Positions 1 through 6,862 of a stretch of DNA of 13,036 nt are shown here, piece after piece. Source of the DNA: Terriglobia bacterium. Its GTDB lineage: Bacteria; Acidobacteriota; Terriglobia; UBA7540. The position numbers and the translations under genes were made by a program. The DNA lies in assembly GCA_030040295.1 (NCBI GenBank), contig JASHTZ010000096.1:1-13036 (forward strand), given 5' to 3'. The notes below the pieces were generated by a model. The model saw only the letters and a program-made list of their open reading frames with translations. It had not been told where the DNA came from and did no database searches. Every line of letters begins with the position of its first letter. Within the stretch, counting starts at the first letter, position 1.

Positions 1-267
1 CTCGCAACCGATTAGAGCGGAAACTTGGGTAACTCAGCCTTCCCTGCGATGGCCATTCTAGCCGGAATTTCTACTCTGGGTCGTCCGAACTCTCCCTCCG
101 ACTTGGAACGTCCTCATTAGGTTTTCCCAATTCGGAACGCGCCGGGAACCCTGATTCCACCTTCGAGGGGTTTCGCCGTGCCCCTCACCAAGCTCGATCA
201 TCAACAAAACGAAGGACTTGTATGTCCTCTGCCTTCCTTAAAGCTTTTTCGGTGAATTTCCTGTGTT
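1..267. other. Upstream stretch without a recognisable gene
   Basis: All forward frames are interrupted and no reading frame here resembles a known protein family. A short open stretch ending in TAA at 30-32 could be the tail of an upstream gene, but nine codons are not enough to say. A small inverted repeat, AGGAC (213-217) and GTCCT (224-228) around a 6-base spacer, lies about 40 bases upstream of the sigma54-like promoter. Nothing else was identified. Confidence 0.5.
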
Positions 268-284
268 CTGGACAGTGACTTGCT
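268..284 (+). promoter_or_regulatory. Putative sigma54 (-24/-12) promoter upstream of fliL
   Basis: The sequence reads CTGG (268-271), then a spacer, then TTGCT (280-284). The invariant GG and GC dinucleotides (270-271 and 282-283) are separated by exactly ten bases, as sigma54 promoters require. The -12 half matches the consensus well. In the -24 half, the bases after GG deviate from the usual CAC. Transcription would start near 295, about 25 bases before the fliL ATG. Sigma54 control of early or middle flagellar operons is common in several phyla. This is a motif call by eye. Confidence 0.42.
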
Positions 285-319
285 AATTCATCAAACGCTC
301 AACTTACTGGGGTTCTCAT

Positions 320-778
320 ATGGAACGGAAAAAGGACGGAGAGTTGTCGGCATTTGCGGCGGTTGTGCTGCTCGGCATGGTGGGTCTGGTTACGCTGCTC
401 GACGTTGGATGCAACAAGGGCCAAGGCGCCGAGGCCGCCGGCAAGGATTCCAAGAATCCCAAAATCGTAGCCGTGATGCACCTGGAACCTTTCGTGGTGA
501 ACTTGGCGGACTCTGAGGATAACCGCTTCCTGCGGGTGGGAATCGACTTGGGGCTGGAGAGTCCCGTTCCCGCGAAGGAGGGCAAGGAAGGCGCAGTGCC
601 CACGGCGCGCATTCGCGATTGCGTTCTGGGTGTGCTGACCACCTGGCATTCTGACGCCCTGCTGGCCCCCGAGGGCAAACAGAAGCTCAAAGATGAACTC
701 GTCAAGTCGCTTCAGGCGCGCGTGCCGGAGCTGGCCGTGGGGGAGGTTTATTTTACTGATTTCCTTGTACAGCGATGA
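320..778 (+). CDS. fliL: Flagellar basal body-associated protein FliL
   Basis: This 152-residue protein is a single-pass inner-membrane protein of the FliL family, which surrounds and supports the stator units of the flagellar motor. Residues 1-8 are charged, about 9-28 form the membrane segment (AFAAVVLLGMVGLVTLL), and a linker rich in Lys, Gly and Ala follows. The periplasmic domain begins with LEPFVVNLAD and continues with RFLRVGIDL. The C-terminus, VGEVYFTDFLVQR, matches the usual FliL ending. Length is normal for the family. The start is the first ATG after the GGGG at 309-312, seven bases upstream. It is the first gene of the cluster and lies 3 bases from the next. The Cys after the membrane segment (DVGC) is not a good lipobox. 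Confidence 0.9.
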   Translation: MERKKDGELSAFAAVVLLGMVGLVTLLDVGCNKGQGAEAAGKDSKNPKIVAVMHLEPFVVNLADSEDNRFLRVGIDLGLESPVPAKEGKEGAVPTARIRDCVLGVLTTWHSDALLAPEGKQKLKDELVKSLQARVPELAVGEVYFTDFLVQR

Positions 779-781
779 CCT

Positions 782-1060
782 ATGGGAAATGAGCCTCCCG
801 CTCGAGTGGCGGAGTCCGCGTTGGTGTCACGGGACATCTGGCCCGAGGCGTTGGAGTTGCCGTGCCGGTTGAACGTTTCATTGGAGGTTCCTCATTTCAC
901 CATTCGCGATCTGCTGGCGCTTCGTGTCGATTCGCTGGTGGATACGCGGCGCGGGGAAGGCGCGCACGTTCCGGTGAAAGTGAACGGGGTGATGGTGGGC
1001 TGGGCGGAATTCGATGTGATTGACGGCCGGTTGGCAGTGCGGTTGACGGAAATGGTTTAG
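782..1060 (+). CDS. Short SpoA-domain (FliN-like) switch protein
   Basis: This 92-residue protein consists almost entirely of one SpoA (FliM/FliN C-terminal) domain at about residues 22-92. It contains the LPCRLNVSLEVPHFTIRDLL entry segment, the alternating VPVKVNGVMVGWAEFDVIDG strands and the closing LAVRLTEMV. SpoA domains form the lower C-ring of the flagellar rotor and bind export-apparatus partners. It starts 3 bases after fliL stops, without a clear Shine-Dalgarno sequence, so translational coupling to fliL is likely. A second, much longer FliN-type gene is at 8837-9745, so this copy is either a partner of it or a specialised paralogue. Compact SpoA-only products are also known from type III secretion C-rings. 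Assignment to the SpoA family is firm, but the exact role is inferred. Confidence 0.82.
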   Translation: MGNEPPARVAESALVSRDIWPEALELPCRLNVSLEVPHFTIRDLLALRVDSLVDTRRGEGAHVPVKVNGVMVGWAEFDVIDGRLAVRLTEMV

Positions 1061-1136
1061 CCCCAAGGGTGACCACGGGGTGCCGCAAAGCCTCCCGATC
1101 GCCCAGTAGGGCACTAAAAATAAAGGACTTAAGCTT
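1061..1136 (+). promoter_or_regulatory. Structured leader before fliO (function unknown)
   Basis: This is a 76-base gap with several short pairings. CCCC (1061-1064) can pair with GGGG (1077-1080). GTGCC can pair with GGCAC. A small GCCC-AGTA-GGGC hairpin lies just before an A-rich run and the AAAGGA Shine-Dalgarno sequence of fliO. The run CGCAAAGCCTCC resembles the conserved 3' half of class I c-di-GMP riboswitches. The 5' half (GGGCAAACC and its GAAA-capped stem) is missing, so no riboswitch is called. Confidence 0.2.
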
Positions 1137-1430
1137 ATGGAAGGCAACGCTGCAAGCTCCACCCAACCATTGTCCGAGGCCGCTTGGGCCATTGCCCTCA
1201 AGGGGGCCTGGCATTGGCTCCGCGGCAACGTTTTGCATCGACGCGTCCGCCGCCTGCGTATCAGCGAGACGCTCTCGCTCGGCGAACGCCGGTTCGTGGC
1301 GATTGTTGAATTCGATGGGCAGGAATTTCTCCTGGCCGGCAGCGGAAGTTCTCTCGAACTTTTGGCGCGGGTCGATGGGGGAAAAGTTATCCCTCCGCCC
1401 GCAGCGCTGCGGGAATCGCGGGGTTTTTGA
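1137..1430 (+). CDS. fliO: Flagellar biosynthesis protein FliO (short, atypical N-terminus)
   Basis: This 97-residue protein has the FliO core at about residues 37-77: RLRISETLSLGERRFVAIVE, then FDGQEFLLAGSGSSLELLARV. That is the usual pattern of a Leu-Gly-rich strand, an FDG or VDG turn and a 'LL...G...LLA' close. FliO helps assemble the FliP pore complex of the export gate. Its place directly before fliP-fliQ-fliR supports the call. The start is fixed: an in-frame TAG lies about 36 bases upstream and AAAGGA sits nine bases before the ATG. The usual N-terminal membrane helix is not evident. Residues 13-28 are only mildly hydrophobic and include a Lys. The stop codon lies six bases before the fliP ATG. 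Confidence 0.75.
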   Translation: MEGNAASSTQPLSEAAWAIALKGAWHWLRGNVLHRRVRRLRISETLSLGERRFVAIVEFDGQEFLLAGSGSSLELLARVDGGKVIPPPAALRESRGF

Positions 1431-1435
1431 TTCGC

Positions 1436-2212
1436 ATGGATGACTTATGGAGAAAGTCGAGGTTTCGAAGCAGGGTGAAATGGCTGGCAGTGGGCATCGC
1501 CGCCTGGGGATTTCCCCATTCGTTGTCCGCTGCGCCGCAAGGACTGCCGAACGGCCTGGCGATTCCGGGGCTCACGGGGGGCAGTGGATCATCGCTGCCT
1601 GTGAACATCATCGTCCTGCTCACTGTCCTTACATTACTGCCAGCGATTCTGCTGGCTATGACGCCGTTTGTGCGTCTGCTGGTGGTTTTCCACTTCCTGC
1701 GGCAGGCGCTCGGGACGCAAAACACTCCCACCAATCAAACCCTGATCGGGCTGGCGCTCTTTCTGACTTACTTCATCATGCAGCCCCTGGGCGCGAATGT
1801 TTACCGGGTAGCGATTGTGCCCCTTCAGAGCAATCAGATTTCCGCCACGGAGGCGCTTGCTCGGGGCTCGGAACCCGTGCGGCAATTCATGCTGCGCTAC
1901 ACACGGCAGAAGGACCTGGCGCTGTTCGTGGAATTGGCCAAGGAGCCGCGGCCGCGCCGCCCGGAAGACCTCTCGATGCGCGTGGTGATTCCCGCCTACA
2001 TCCTCTCAGAGCTGAAGGCCGGGTTCCAGATCGGAACAGTTCTGTTCTTCCCTTTCCTGGTCGTCGATCTGGTGGTGGCGTCGGTAACCACCTCGGTGGG
2101 AATGATGCAGTTGCCTCCGGTGGTGATCTCAACCCCGCTCAAGATTCTGCTCTTCGTGATGGTCGACGGCTGGCACCTGGTAGTGGGGTCGCTGATGAAG
2201 AGTTTTTATTGA
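1436..2212 (+). CDS. fliP: Flagellar type III export gate protein FliP
   Basis: FliP forms the pentameric core of the export gate pore with FliR and FliQ. The 258-residue protein has a basic N-region and a hydrophobic stretch (WLAVGIAAWGF) ending near SLSAAPQ, which reads as a cleavable signal peptide as in other FliPs. Family hallmarks follow: LPAILLAMTPFVRLLVVFHF, LRQALGTQNTPTNQ, the FMLRYTRQKDLALF connector, VVIPAYILSELKAGFQIG and MMQLPPVVISTPLKILLF. About four further membrane segments are evident. An alternative TTG start at 1427 overlaps the fliO stop by four bases (TTGA) and adds three residues. I chose the ATG because either start leaves the signal peptide intact. FliQ follows after 10 bases. 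Confidence 0.95.
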   Translation: MDDLWRKSRFRSRVKWLAVGIAAWGFPHSLSAAPQGLPNGLAIPGLTGGSGSSLPVNIIVLLTVLTLLPAILLAMTPFVRLLVVFHFLRQALGTQNTPTNQTLIGLALFLTYFIMQPLGANVYRVAIVPLQSNQISATEALARGSEPVRQFMLRYTRQKDLALFVELAKEPRPRRPEDLSMRVVIPAYILSELKAGFQIGTVLFFPFLVVDLVVASVTTSVGMMQLPPVVISTPLKILLFVMVDGWHLVVGSLMKSFY

Positions 2213-2222
2213 GGCAGGAGAA

Positions 2223-2492
2223 ATGACCACCGACGTAGTCGTCCATCTCGCGCGCGAAACCCTGATGACCGCTTTGCTTTTGGCGGCTCCAATTCTGATT
2301 ATCGCCACGGTGGTGAGCCTGTTGATCAACATCGCGCAGGTCATGACATCGATTCAGGAACACACGGTGGCCACGGTCCCGCGAATCGCTGTCATGGCCA
2401 TCTGCATTCTCGTTCTCTTGCCCTGGATGCTGCGCAAGCTGATGGACTTTACGGTGCAGTTGTTCGCGGATTTTCACCGCTGCCTGGGCTAG
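2223..2492 (+). CDS. fliQ: Flagellar type III export gate protein FliQ
   Basis: This 89-residue protein has two transmembrane helices and the standard FliQ length. The first helix is at about residues 15-37 (ALLLAAPILIIATVVSLLINI). The connecting loop carries the family signature QVMTSIQEHTVATVPR, and the second helix is at about 55-72. Several FliQ copies wrap the FliP-FliR core and make the closing gate. The start ATG follows GAGGCAGGAGAA, giving a strong ribosome binding site. The gene lies 10 bases after fliP. A long palindromic repeat separates it from fliR. Confidence 0.95.
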   Translation: MTTDVVVHLARETLMTALLLAAPILIIATVVSLLINIAQVMTSIQEHTVATVPRIAVMAICILVLLPWMLRKLMDFTVQLFADFHRCLG

Positions 2493-2498
2493 CACTTT

Positions 2499-2597
2499 TT
2501 AGGGGCGACCCTGGTGGTTGTCCTGCCTGGGTGGAAGCGGCCGCGGCCCGTCGCCCGGAGGCTTTGGGCCGCAGGGCGGAGGCCGCCCCTGCGCGCC
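2499..2597 (-). repeat. Dispersed palindromic repeat family C, copy 1 (reverse)
   Basis: This GC-rich element fills the fliQ-fliR gap. Its reverse complement matches 10677-10783. The block at 2560-2578 agrees with 10690-10708 at 18 of 19 positions. A second block at 2547-2556 is identical to 10715-10724 (GGGCGACGGG in the other orientation). Further GGCAGGxACAA and AGGGG blocks correspond less exactly. It contains a hairpin-capable segment (GCAGGG...CCCCTGC, 2571-2592). Reading through it produces an Arg/Pro-rich false N-terminus for FliR. Confidence 0.75.
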
Positions 2598-2627
2598 GCA
2601 TTCAAGCGGAGAGAGAAAGGAGCGGGC

Positions 2628-3389
2628 CTGAGTCTGGAAACCATCGTCGGGCAGGTGCTGATCGTGGGCGCGCGCGTGAGCGCGCTCATGGTCTTTGCCC
2701 CGTTTCTGGGAAGCGCCAGCATCTCGCCGCGCATCAAGGCGGGGTTCACGGTGGTGCTTACGGCGCTGCTCTATCCCGTGGTTTCGCCGGACCTGCCCCG
2801 CGGGGCGAGCCAGGGCGTGTGGCAGATGGTTGCTGGTGAGTTCTTAGTGGGCCTGGTCATGGGACTTGCGCTGCAATTCGTCTTCGAGGGCGTGGAGCTG
2901 GCGGGGCAAATCGCCGGATTCCAGGTTGGGCATTCGCTCGCCAACCTGATTAACCCTCTGAACGACTCCGGTACGCCACTGCTCGCCAATTTCTACCAGA
3001 TGGTGGCATTGTTGATCTTTCTTCAATTGGACATCCACCACTGGCTGCTGCGCGGCCTGGCCAGGAGCTTCGATTATTGCCCGCCCGGATCGGTTACGGC
3101 CACTCCGCAGATGGCTGAACTCGTGGCGCGAGCGGCGGGCGGCATGCTGGTGATGGGCGTGCAGATCGCCCTGCCCACGCTGCTGGTCACCATGCTCATT
3201 GATATCGCTCTGGGGCTGGTGGGACGCGCATCGCCGCAGCTTCCCGTCATGCTGGTGGGAATCTCCGTAAAGAGCGTGGTGGCCTTTGTGGTGATTATGG
3301 GAACGCTGCGGTTCTGGCCGGGGCTGATTGAAAAGTATTTCGCCGAGGCGCTCGTCACCACCGAGCATCTGCTGCGTTTGGCGAGATGA
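2628..3389 (+). CDS. fliR: Flagellar type III export gate protein FliR
   Basis: From this start the protein is 253 residues, the normal FliR size. It begins LSLETIVGQVLIVGARVSAL and continues through FAPFLGSASISPRIKAGFTV, the FliR N-terminal signature. FEGVELAGQIAGFQVGHSLA and PLNDSGTPLLANF are further family hallmarks, and about six membrane segments are present. FliR caps the FliP pore. The reading frame is open back to a GTG at 2514, but those 38 codons run through repeat C and look like no FliR. The only good Shine-Dalgarno sequence, AAAGGAG (2616-2622), is five bases before CTG (2628-2630), so I infer a CTG start. No ATG lies nearby in frame until deep in the first helix. Family confidence is very high, and start confidence is moderate. 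Confidence 0.9.
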   Translation: MSLETIVGQVLIVGARVSALMVFAPFLGSASISPRIKAGFTVVLTALLYPVVSPDLPRGASQGVWQMVAGEFLVGLVMGLALQFVFEGVELAGQIAGFQVGHSLANLINPLNDSGTPLLANFYQMVALLIFLQLDIHHWLLRGLARSFDYCPPGSVTATPQMAELVARAAGGMLVMGVQIALPTLLVTMLIDIALGLVGRASPQLPVMLVGISVKSVVAFVVIMGTLRFWPGLIEKYFAEALVTTEHLLRLAR

Positions 3390-3393
3390 AAAT

Positions 3394-3451
3394 TATAGCG
3401 TCGATCCCGCCGAGGCGGGACCGGCGACGGCGGCCGGAGACCGGCGCTCCA
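3394..3451 (-). repeat. Dispersed palindromic repeat family A, copy 1 (reverse)
   Basis: This element sits between fliR and flhB, ending 11 bases before the flhB ATG. It has two hairpins: CCCGCC-GA-GGCGGG (3406-3419) and GCCGG-AGA-CCGGC (3433-3445). Read on the - strand it starts TGGAGCGCCGGTCTCCG and ends near CGACGCTATA. This is the same frame of conserved blocks as the copies at 4610-4660 and 10829-10882. Confidence 0.65.
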
Positions 3452-3462
3452 AGTGACTCGAT

Positions 3463-4539
3463 ATGCCCGATGAAAGCCGGACAGAACAAGCAACGCCGCG
3501 GCGGCGGCAGCGAGCGCGTCGCGAGGGTGACGTTCCGCGCAGTCGCGAGTTCCCCGCCGCGCTCACGCTGATGGCAGTGGTGGTGTTCCTGTGGTGGCAG
3601 CCCCAGAACTGGAAGGAGGAATGGCGCGGCCTGCTGGAACAGTCTCTTGCGCTCGCCTTCCACGGTGATCTGGCGGCGGGGGCGCCGGCGCTCAGCCGGA
3701 TGGCGTGGCGGGTGTGCGCCTGGGCCGCTCCCACGCTCGCCCTGGCGTGGCTGGTGGCGCTGGCGGGCAGCTTCGCGCTGGGGGGATTCGTGGTGGCGAC
3801 CTCGGCACTCGCGCCCAAGCCGCAGCGGCTGAATCCCGCTTCAAACCTCCAAAGGCTGTTTTCGCTGAGCGGAGCGCAGAGCCTATTGAAGTCGCTCATT
3901 CCCTCCGCCTTTGTCCTCTACATCCTGACGGCCATCATCGCGCGCGATTGGGGCCAGTTGATGCTGATCAGCCGCATGGGGGCGCGGCCGTCGCTCGCCT
4001 GGATGCTGTCTCACATCTTCGAAATTTGCTGGAAAGGCAGCCTGGTGTTCGCCCTTTGGTCGGGGTTCGACGTGCTGATTTCGCGCATGAATTACGAGCG
4101 CCAAATCCGCATGACCCGGCAGGAGGTGCGTGACGACGTGAAGGAAACGGAAGGCCACCCGCAGGTGCGCGGGCGAATTCGGCGATTGCAACGCGAGATG
4201 CGCCGGCGCCGCATGATTCGCGATGTGGCCCGCGCCACGGTGGTGGTGACCAATCCCAACGAATATGCCGTGGCGCTCGAATACAAGCCGGAAAGCATGG
4301 CCGCTCCGGTGGTGGTGGCCAAGGGGAGGAATTTTCTGGCGCAGCGCATCAAGCGCGAGGCGCGATGGCACGGCATTCCGGTGGTGGAGAACCCGCCGCT
4401 GGCTCAGGCGCTCTATCGCGCCACGGAAATCGGCCAAGCCATCCCGGCCAAGCTGTATACCGCCGTGGCGGAAATCCTGGCCTTTATTTTCCGCACGCAG
4501 CGGGTGGCGGTGAGAGTGAGTCAAGCGGGGTCGCGATGA
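3463..4539 (+). CDS. flhB: Flagellar export switch protein FlhB with variant cleavage motif
   Basis: This 358-residue protein has the FlhB N-terminal signature EQATPRRRQRARREGDVPRS at residues 8-27, four hydrophobic membrane segments between about 31 and 205, and the linker MTRQEVRDDVKETEGHPQVR (217-236). The cytoplasmic domain includes VVVTNPNEYAVAL (260-272), ESMAAPVVVAKG and the C-terminal GIPVVENPPLAQALYRATEIGQAIP. FlhB switches export from hook to filament substrates after cleaving itself between Asn and Pro of NPTH. Here the motif is N264-P265-N266-E267: the scissile pair is kept, but Thr and His are replaced by Asn and Glu. The start has no clear Shine-Dalgarno sequence because repeat A lies just upstream. 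The family assignment is certain. Confidence 0.95.
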   Translation: MPDESRTEQATPRRRQRARREGDVPRSREFPAALTLMAVVVFLWWQPQNWKEEWRGLLEQSLALAFHGDLAAGAPALSRMAWRVCAWAAPTLALAWLVALAGSFALGGFVVATSALAPKPQRLNPASNLQRLFSLSGAQSLLKSLIPSAFVLYILTAIIARDWGQLMLISRMGARPSLAWMLSHIFEICWKGSLVFALWSGFDVLISRMNYERQIRMTRQEVRDDVKETEGHPQVRGRIRRLQREMRRRRMIRDVARATVVVTNPNEYAVALEYKPESMAAPVVVAKGRNFLAQRIKREARWHGIPVVENPPLAQALYRATEIGQAIPAKLYTAVAEILAFIFRTQRVAVRVSQAGSR

Positions 4540-4609
4540 AATTCCGAAAGGCCAGAGCCGAAGGTTTTCCAGGCAGTTTGCGAGACGGACGGTGGCCGGA
4601 TTCGGCAAT

Positions 4610-4660
4610 TGTAGCGGCGGTCTATCGACCGCCGACGGCGCTCATAGAGCGTCGCTACAG
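4610..4660 (+). repeat. Dispersed palindromic repeat family A, copy 2 (forward)
   Basis: This is a cleverleaf-like element in the 222-base flhB-flhA gap. The outer arms TGTAGCG and CGCTACA pair perfectly. Inside are GGCGGTC-tat-GACCGCC and GGCGCTC-ata-GAGCGTC hairpins, the latter with one mismatch. A 5-base direct repeat, CAATT, flanks it at 4606-4610 and 4661-4665, which could be a target duplication or chance. The rest of the gap (4540-4605 and 4666-4761) shows no gene I can support. Confidence 0.75.
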
Positions 4661-4761
4661 CAATTCGGGCGGCTGCGAAAAACAAAGGACAGCATATCCG
4701 GCCTCGCCTGAACGATGAACAACAGACACGGCAATTTCCGGTCGACATCCCGGATTAAACG

Positions 4762-6852
4762 ATGAAACCCGCACAAACCGCCAAGCCCGCTCCCGGCCCT
4801 GCCGCCCCTGCCCATGGCGGCTACGTGGATTGGGCAATTCCGCTCGCGGCCGTCGCCCTCGTCTTCGTGATGCTGGTCCCGCTGCCGCCTTTTCTTCTCG
4901 ACCTGCTGCTTTCCACCAGCCTCACGGCCAGCGTGCTGGTGTTGCTGGTGGCGATGTACATCACGCGGCCCGTGCAGTTCTCCGTGTTCCCTTCCCTGCT
5001 GCTGATGCTCACTCTGTTCCGGCTGTCGCTGGGACTCGCGAGCAGCCGGCGGATTCTTCTGCACGGTAATGAAGGCCCCGCCGCTGCCGGACACGTGATT
5101 GGCGCCTTCGGGCAATTCGTGGTGGGCGGGAACTACATCGTGGGCTTCGTGCTGTTTGTGGCCTTGATCGCCATTCAGTACCTGGTGATCAACCATGGCG
5201 CGGTGCGCATCGCGGAAGTCACGGCGCGCTTCACTCTGGACGCCATGCCCGGCAAGCAGATGGCCATCGACGCGGACCTGGGCGCCGGGCTGATTGACGA
5301 AACGCAGGCGCGGGCGCGGCGCGAAATGGTGAGCCGTGAGGCGGAATTTTACGGCGCCATGGACGGCGCAGCGCGCTTCAGCCAGCGCGACGCCCTGGCC
5401 ACCGTGCTCATCACCGCCATCAACATCATCGCCGGATTCTTAATCGGCGTTTTCTATCATGGCGTGCAGTTGAGCGAGGCGCTGAAGACTTACACCATTT
5501 TAACTGTCGGTGACGGCCTGGTCACCATGATCCCCTCGCTGCTGGTTTCCGTGGCGGGGGCAATGGTGGCCACGCGCGCGTCGTCGGAATCGAGTTTGGG
5601 CTCCGACCTCACCCGGCAACTGCTGCCCCGCAGCCATCCACTGTGGATTGTGGCCGGCGTCATGGGCACGCTGGGGCTCATTCCGGGTCTGCCCAAGATT
5701 CCCTTCTTCATTATGGCCGCGCTGCTCGCCTATCTGGCGCGGCGCGCTCAGCTCGCCGCCACGGCGACAGCTAAGGAGGCGGTGAAGCCCGCCGCGCTCC
5801 CGCCGGAAAAGGCCCAGGAGCAGCTTGAAACTTTGCTGCGCCTCGACGATTTGAGCCTGGAAGTGGGCTACGGGCTTGTGCCCATCGTTGACCAGGCGCA
5901 GGGCGGGCAATTGCTGGCGCGCATTCGCGCCTTACGCCGCCACTTGGCTTTGCAAGTGGGATTCATCATCCCACCCGTCCACATTACGGACAATGTGCAG
6001 CTCAATCCGCGCGAATACGTCATCCGCCTGCGGGGAGTGGAAATCGCGCGATGGGAGATGTTGCAGGAAAACCTGCTGGCCATCAGTTCGGAGGCGGTGG
6101 CGCAGCCGCTGGAGGGCCGCGAAACACGCGAACCGGCATTCAACGTGCCCGCCAAGTGGATTTCGCCCAATTTGCGGGATAAGGCGTTGGCCAGCGGCTA
6201 TGCGGTGGTGGACCAGACTTCGGTTCTGGCTACGCACCTGGCGGAAATCATCAAGCAGCACGCGCACGAGCTCCTGAACCGCCAGGAATGCAAACGCCTG
6301 CTGGACGCCCTGGCGGAATCGCAGCCCAAGCTGGTGGAAGAGCTGGTGCCCAAACTGCTCAGCCTGGGCGAGGTGCAGAAGGTTCTCCAGCAATTACTGC
6401 GCGAGCAGGTTTCCATTCGCGACCTGGTGACGATTCTCGAGACCCTGCTGGACACGTCCGGCGCAAACAAGAATCCCGTGCTGCTGGTGGAGGCAGTGCG
6501 GCAGGCACTCAGCCGCGCCCTGGTTCAGCCCCTGCTCGGTGACGATGGCAAGCTCACGGTCATTCAGCTTGACAGCACGGTGGAAGAACAGCTTGCGCAG
6601 GTGCTGGACCCGCAAGCGGCTACGCGCCCCACCAACGCCCTGCAACCTTCCATCATTCGAAAAGTGGTGGACGGAATGAAGCGCCTGCTGGGCGAACCCA
6701 TGTCCGTTCCTTCTCCAATTGTGCTGTGCAGCAGTCCCACGCGTTTCCACCTGCGGCGCCTGATGGAGCCGTTCCTGCCGCGCGTGGTGGTGCTTTCGCC
6801 GGCGGAAATTCCCGCCGCAGTATCGATTCAATCTTTGGGGGTCGTGCAATGA
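4762..6852 (+). CDS. flhA: Flagellar type III export gate protein FlhA
   Basis: This 696-residue protein has normal length for FlhA, the nonameric export-gate component that couples proton motive force to secretion and docks chaperone-substrate complexes. The N-terminal half (about residues 24-335) is membrane-embedded. It contains MYITRPVQFSVFPSLLLMLT (65-84), FRLSLGLASSR, and the FHIPEP-family signature RFTLDAMPGKQMAIDADL at 156-173 in the cytoplasmic loop. The C-terminal half is the soluble nonamer-ring domain, with DDLSLEVGYGLVPIVD, PPVHITDNVQLNPREYVIRL, SVLATHLAEIIKQHAHELL and a final PSPIVLCSSPTRFHLRRLME. The ATG lacks a strong Shine-Dalgarno sequence. Unlike many clusters, flhF and flhG do not follow. 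A palindrome-rich gap leads to fliA. Confidence 0.97.
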   Translation: MKPAQTAKPAPGPAAPAHGGYVDWAIPLAAVALVFVMLVPLPPFLLDLLLSTSLTASVLVLLVAMYITRPVQFSVFPSLLLMLTLFRLSLGLASSRRILLHGNEGPAAAGHVIGAFGQFVVGGNYIVGFVLFVALIAIQYLVINHGAVRIAEVTARFTLDAMPGKQMAIDADLGAGLIDETQARARREMVSREAEFYGAMDGAARFSQRDALATVLITAINIIAGFLIGVFYHGVQLSEALKTYTILTVGDGLVTMIPSLLVSVAGAMVATRASSESSLGSDLTRQLLPRSHPLWIVAGVMGTLGLIPGLPKIPFFIMAALLAYLARRAQLAATATAKEAVKPAALPPEKAQEQLETLLRLDDLSLEVGYGLVPIVDQAQGGQLLARIRALRRHLALQVGFIIPPVHITDNVQLNPREYVIRLRGVEIARWEMLQENLLAISSEAVAQPLEGRETREPAFNVPAKWISPNLRDKALASGYAVVDQTSVLATHLAEIIKQHAHELLNRQECKRLLDALAESQPKLVEELVPKLLSLGEVQKVLQQLLREQVSIRDLVTILETLLDTSGANKNPVLLVEAVRQALSRALVQPLLGDDGKLTVIQLDSTVEEQLAQVLDPQAATRPTNALQPSIIRKVVDGMKRLLGEPMSVPSPIVLCSSPTRFHLRRLMEPFLPRVVVLSPAEIPAAVSIQSLGVVQ

Positions 6853-6862
6853 GCATTTGCAG

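Noticed and set aside
398..415. FliL as a lipoprotein (Cys in DVGC)
   Set aside because: The -3 position is Asp and the Cys follows an apparently complete membrane anchor, so the lipobox is not convincing.
2514..2627. N-terminal extension of FliR from a GTG start
   Set aside because: The segment encodes Arg/Pro-rich sequence derived from repeat C, and the normal FliR length is reached without it.
3883..4608. Long reverse-strand open frame of 241 codons opposite flhB
   Set aside because: It lies antisense to a certain flhB gene, is rich in His, Arg and Pro as expected of a GC-rich shadow frame, and resembles no known family.
4536..4718. 60-codon frame whose ATG overlaps the flhB stop (ATGA)
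   Set aside because: The start overlap is attractive, but the middle of the frame is repeat A and the product resembles no protein family I know, so it is most likely accidental.
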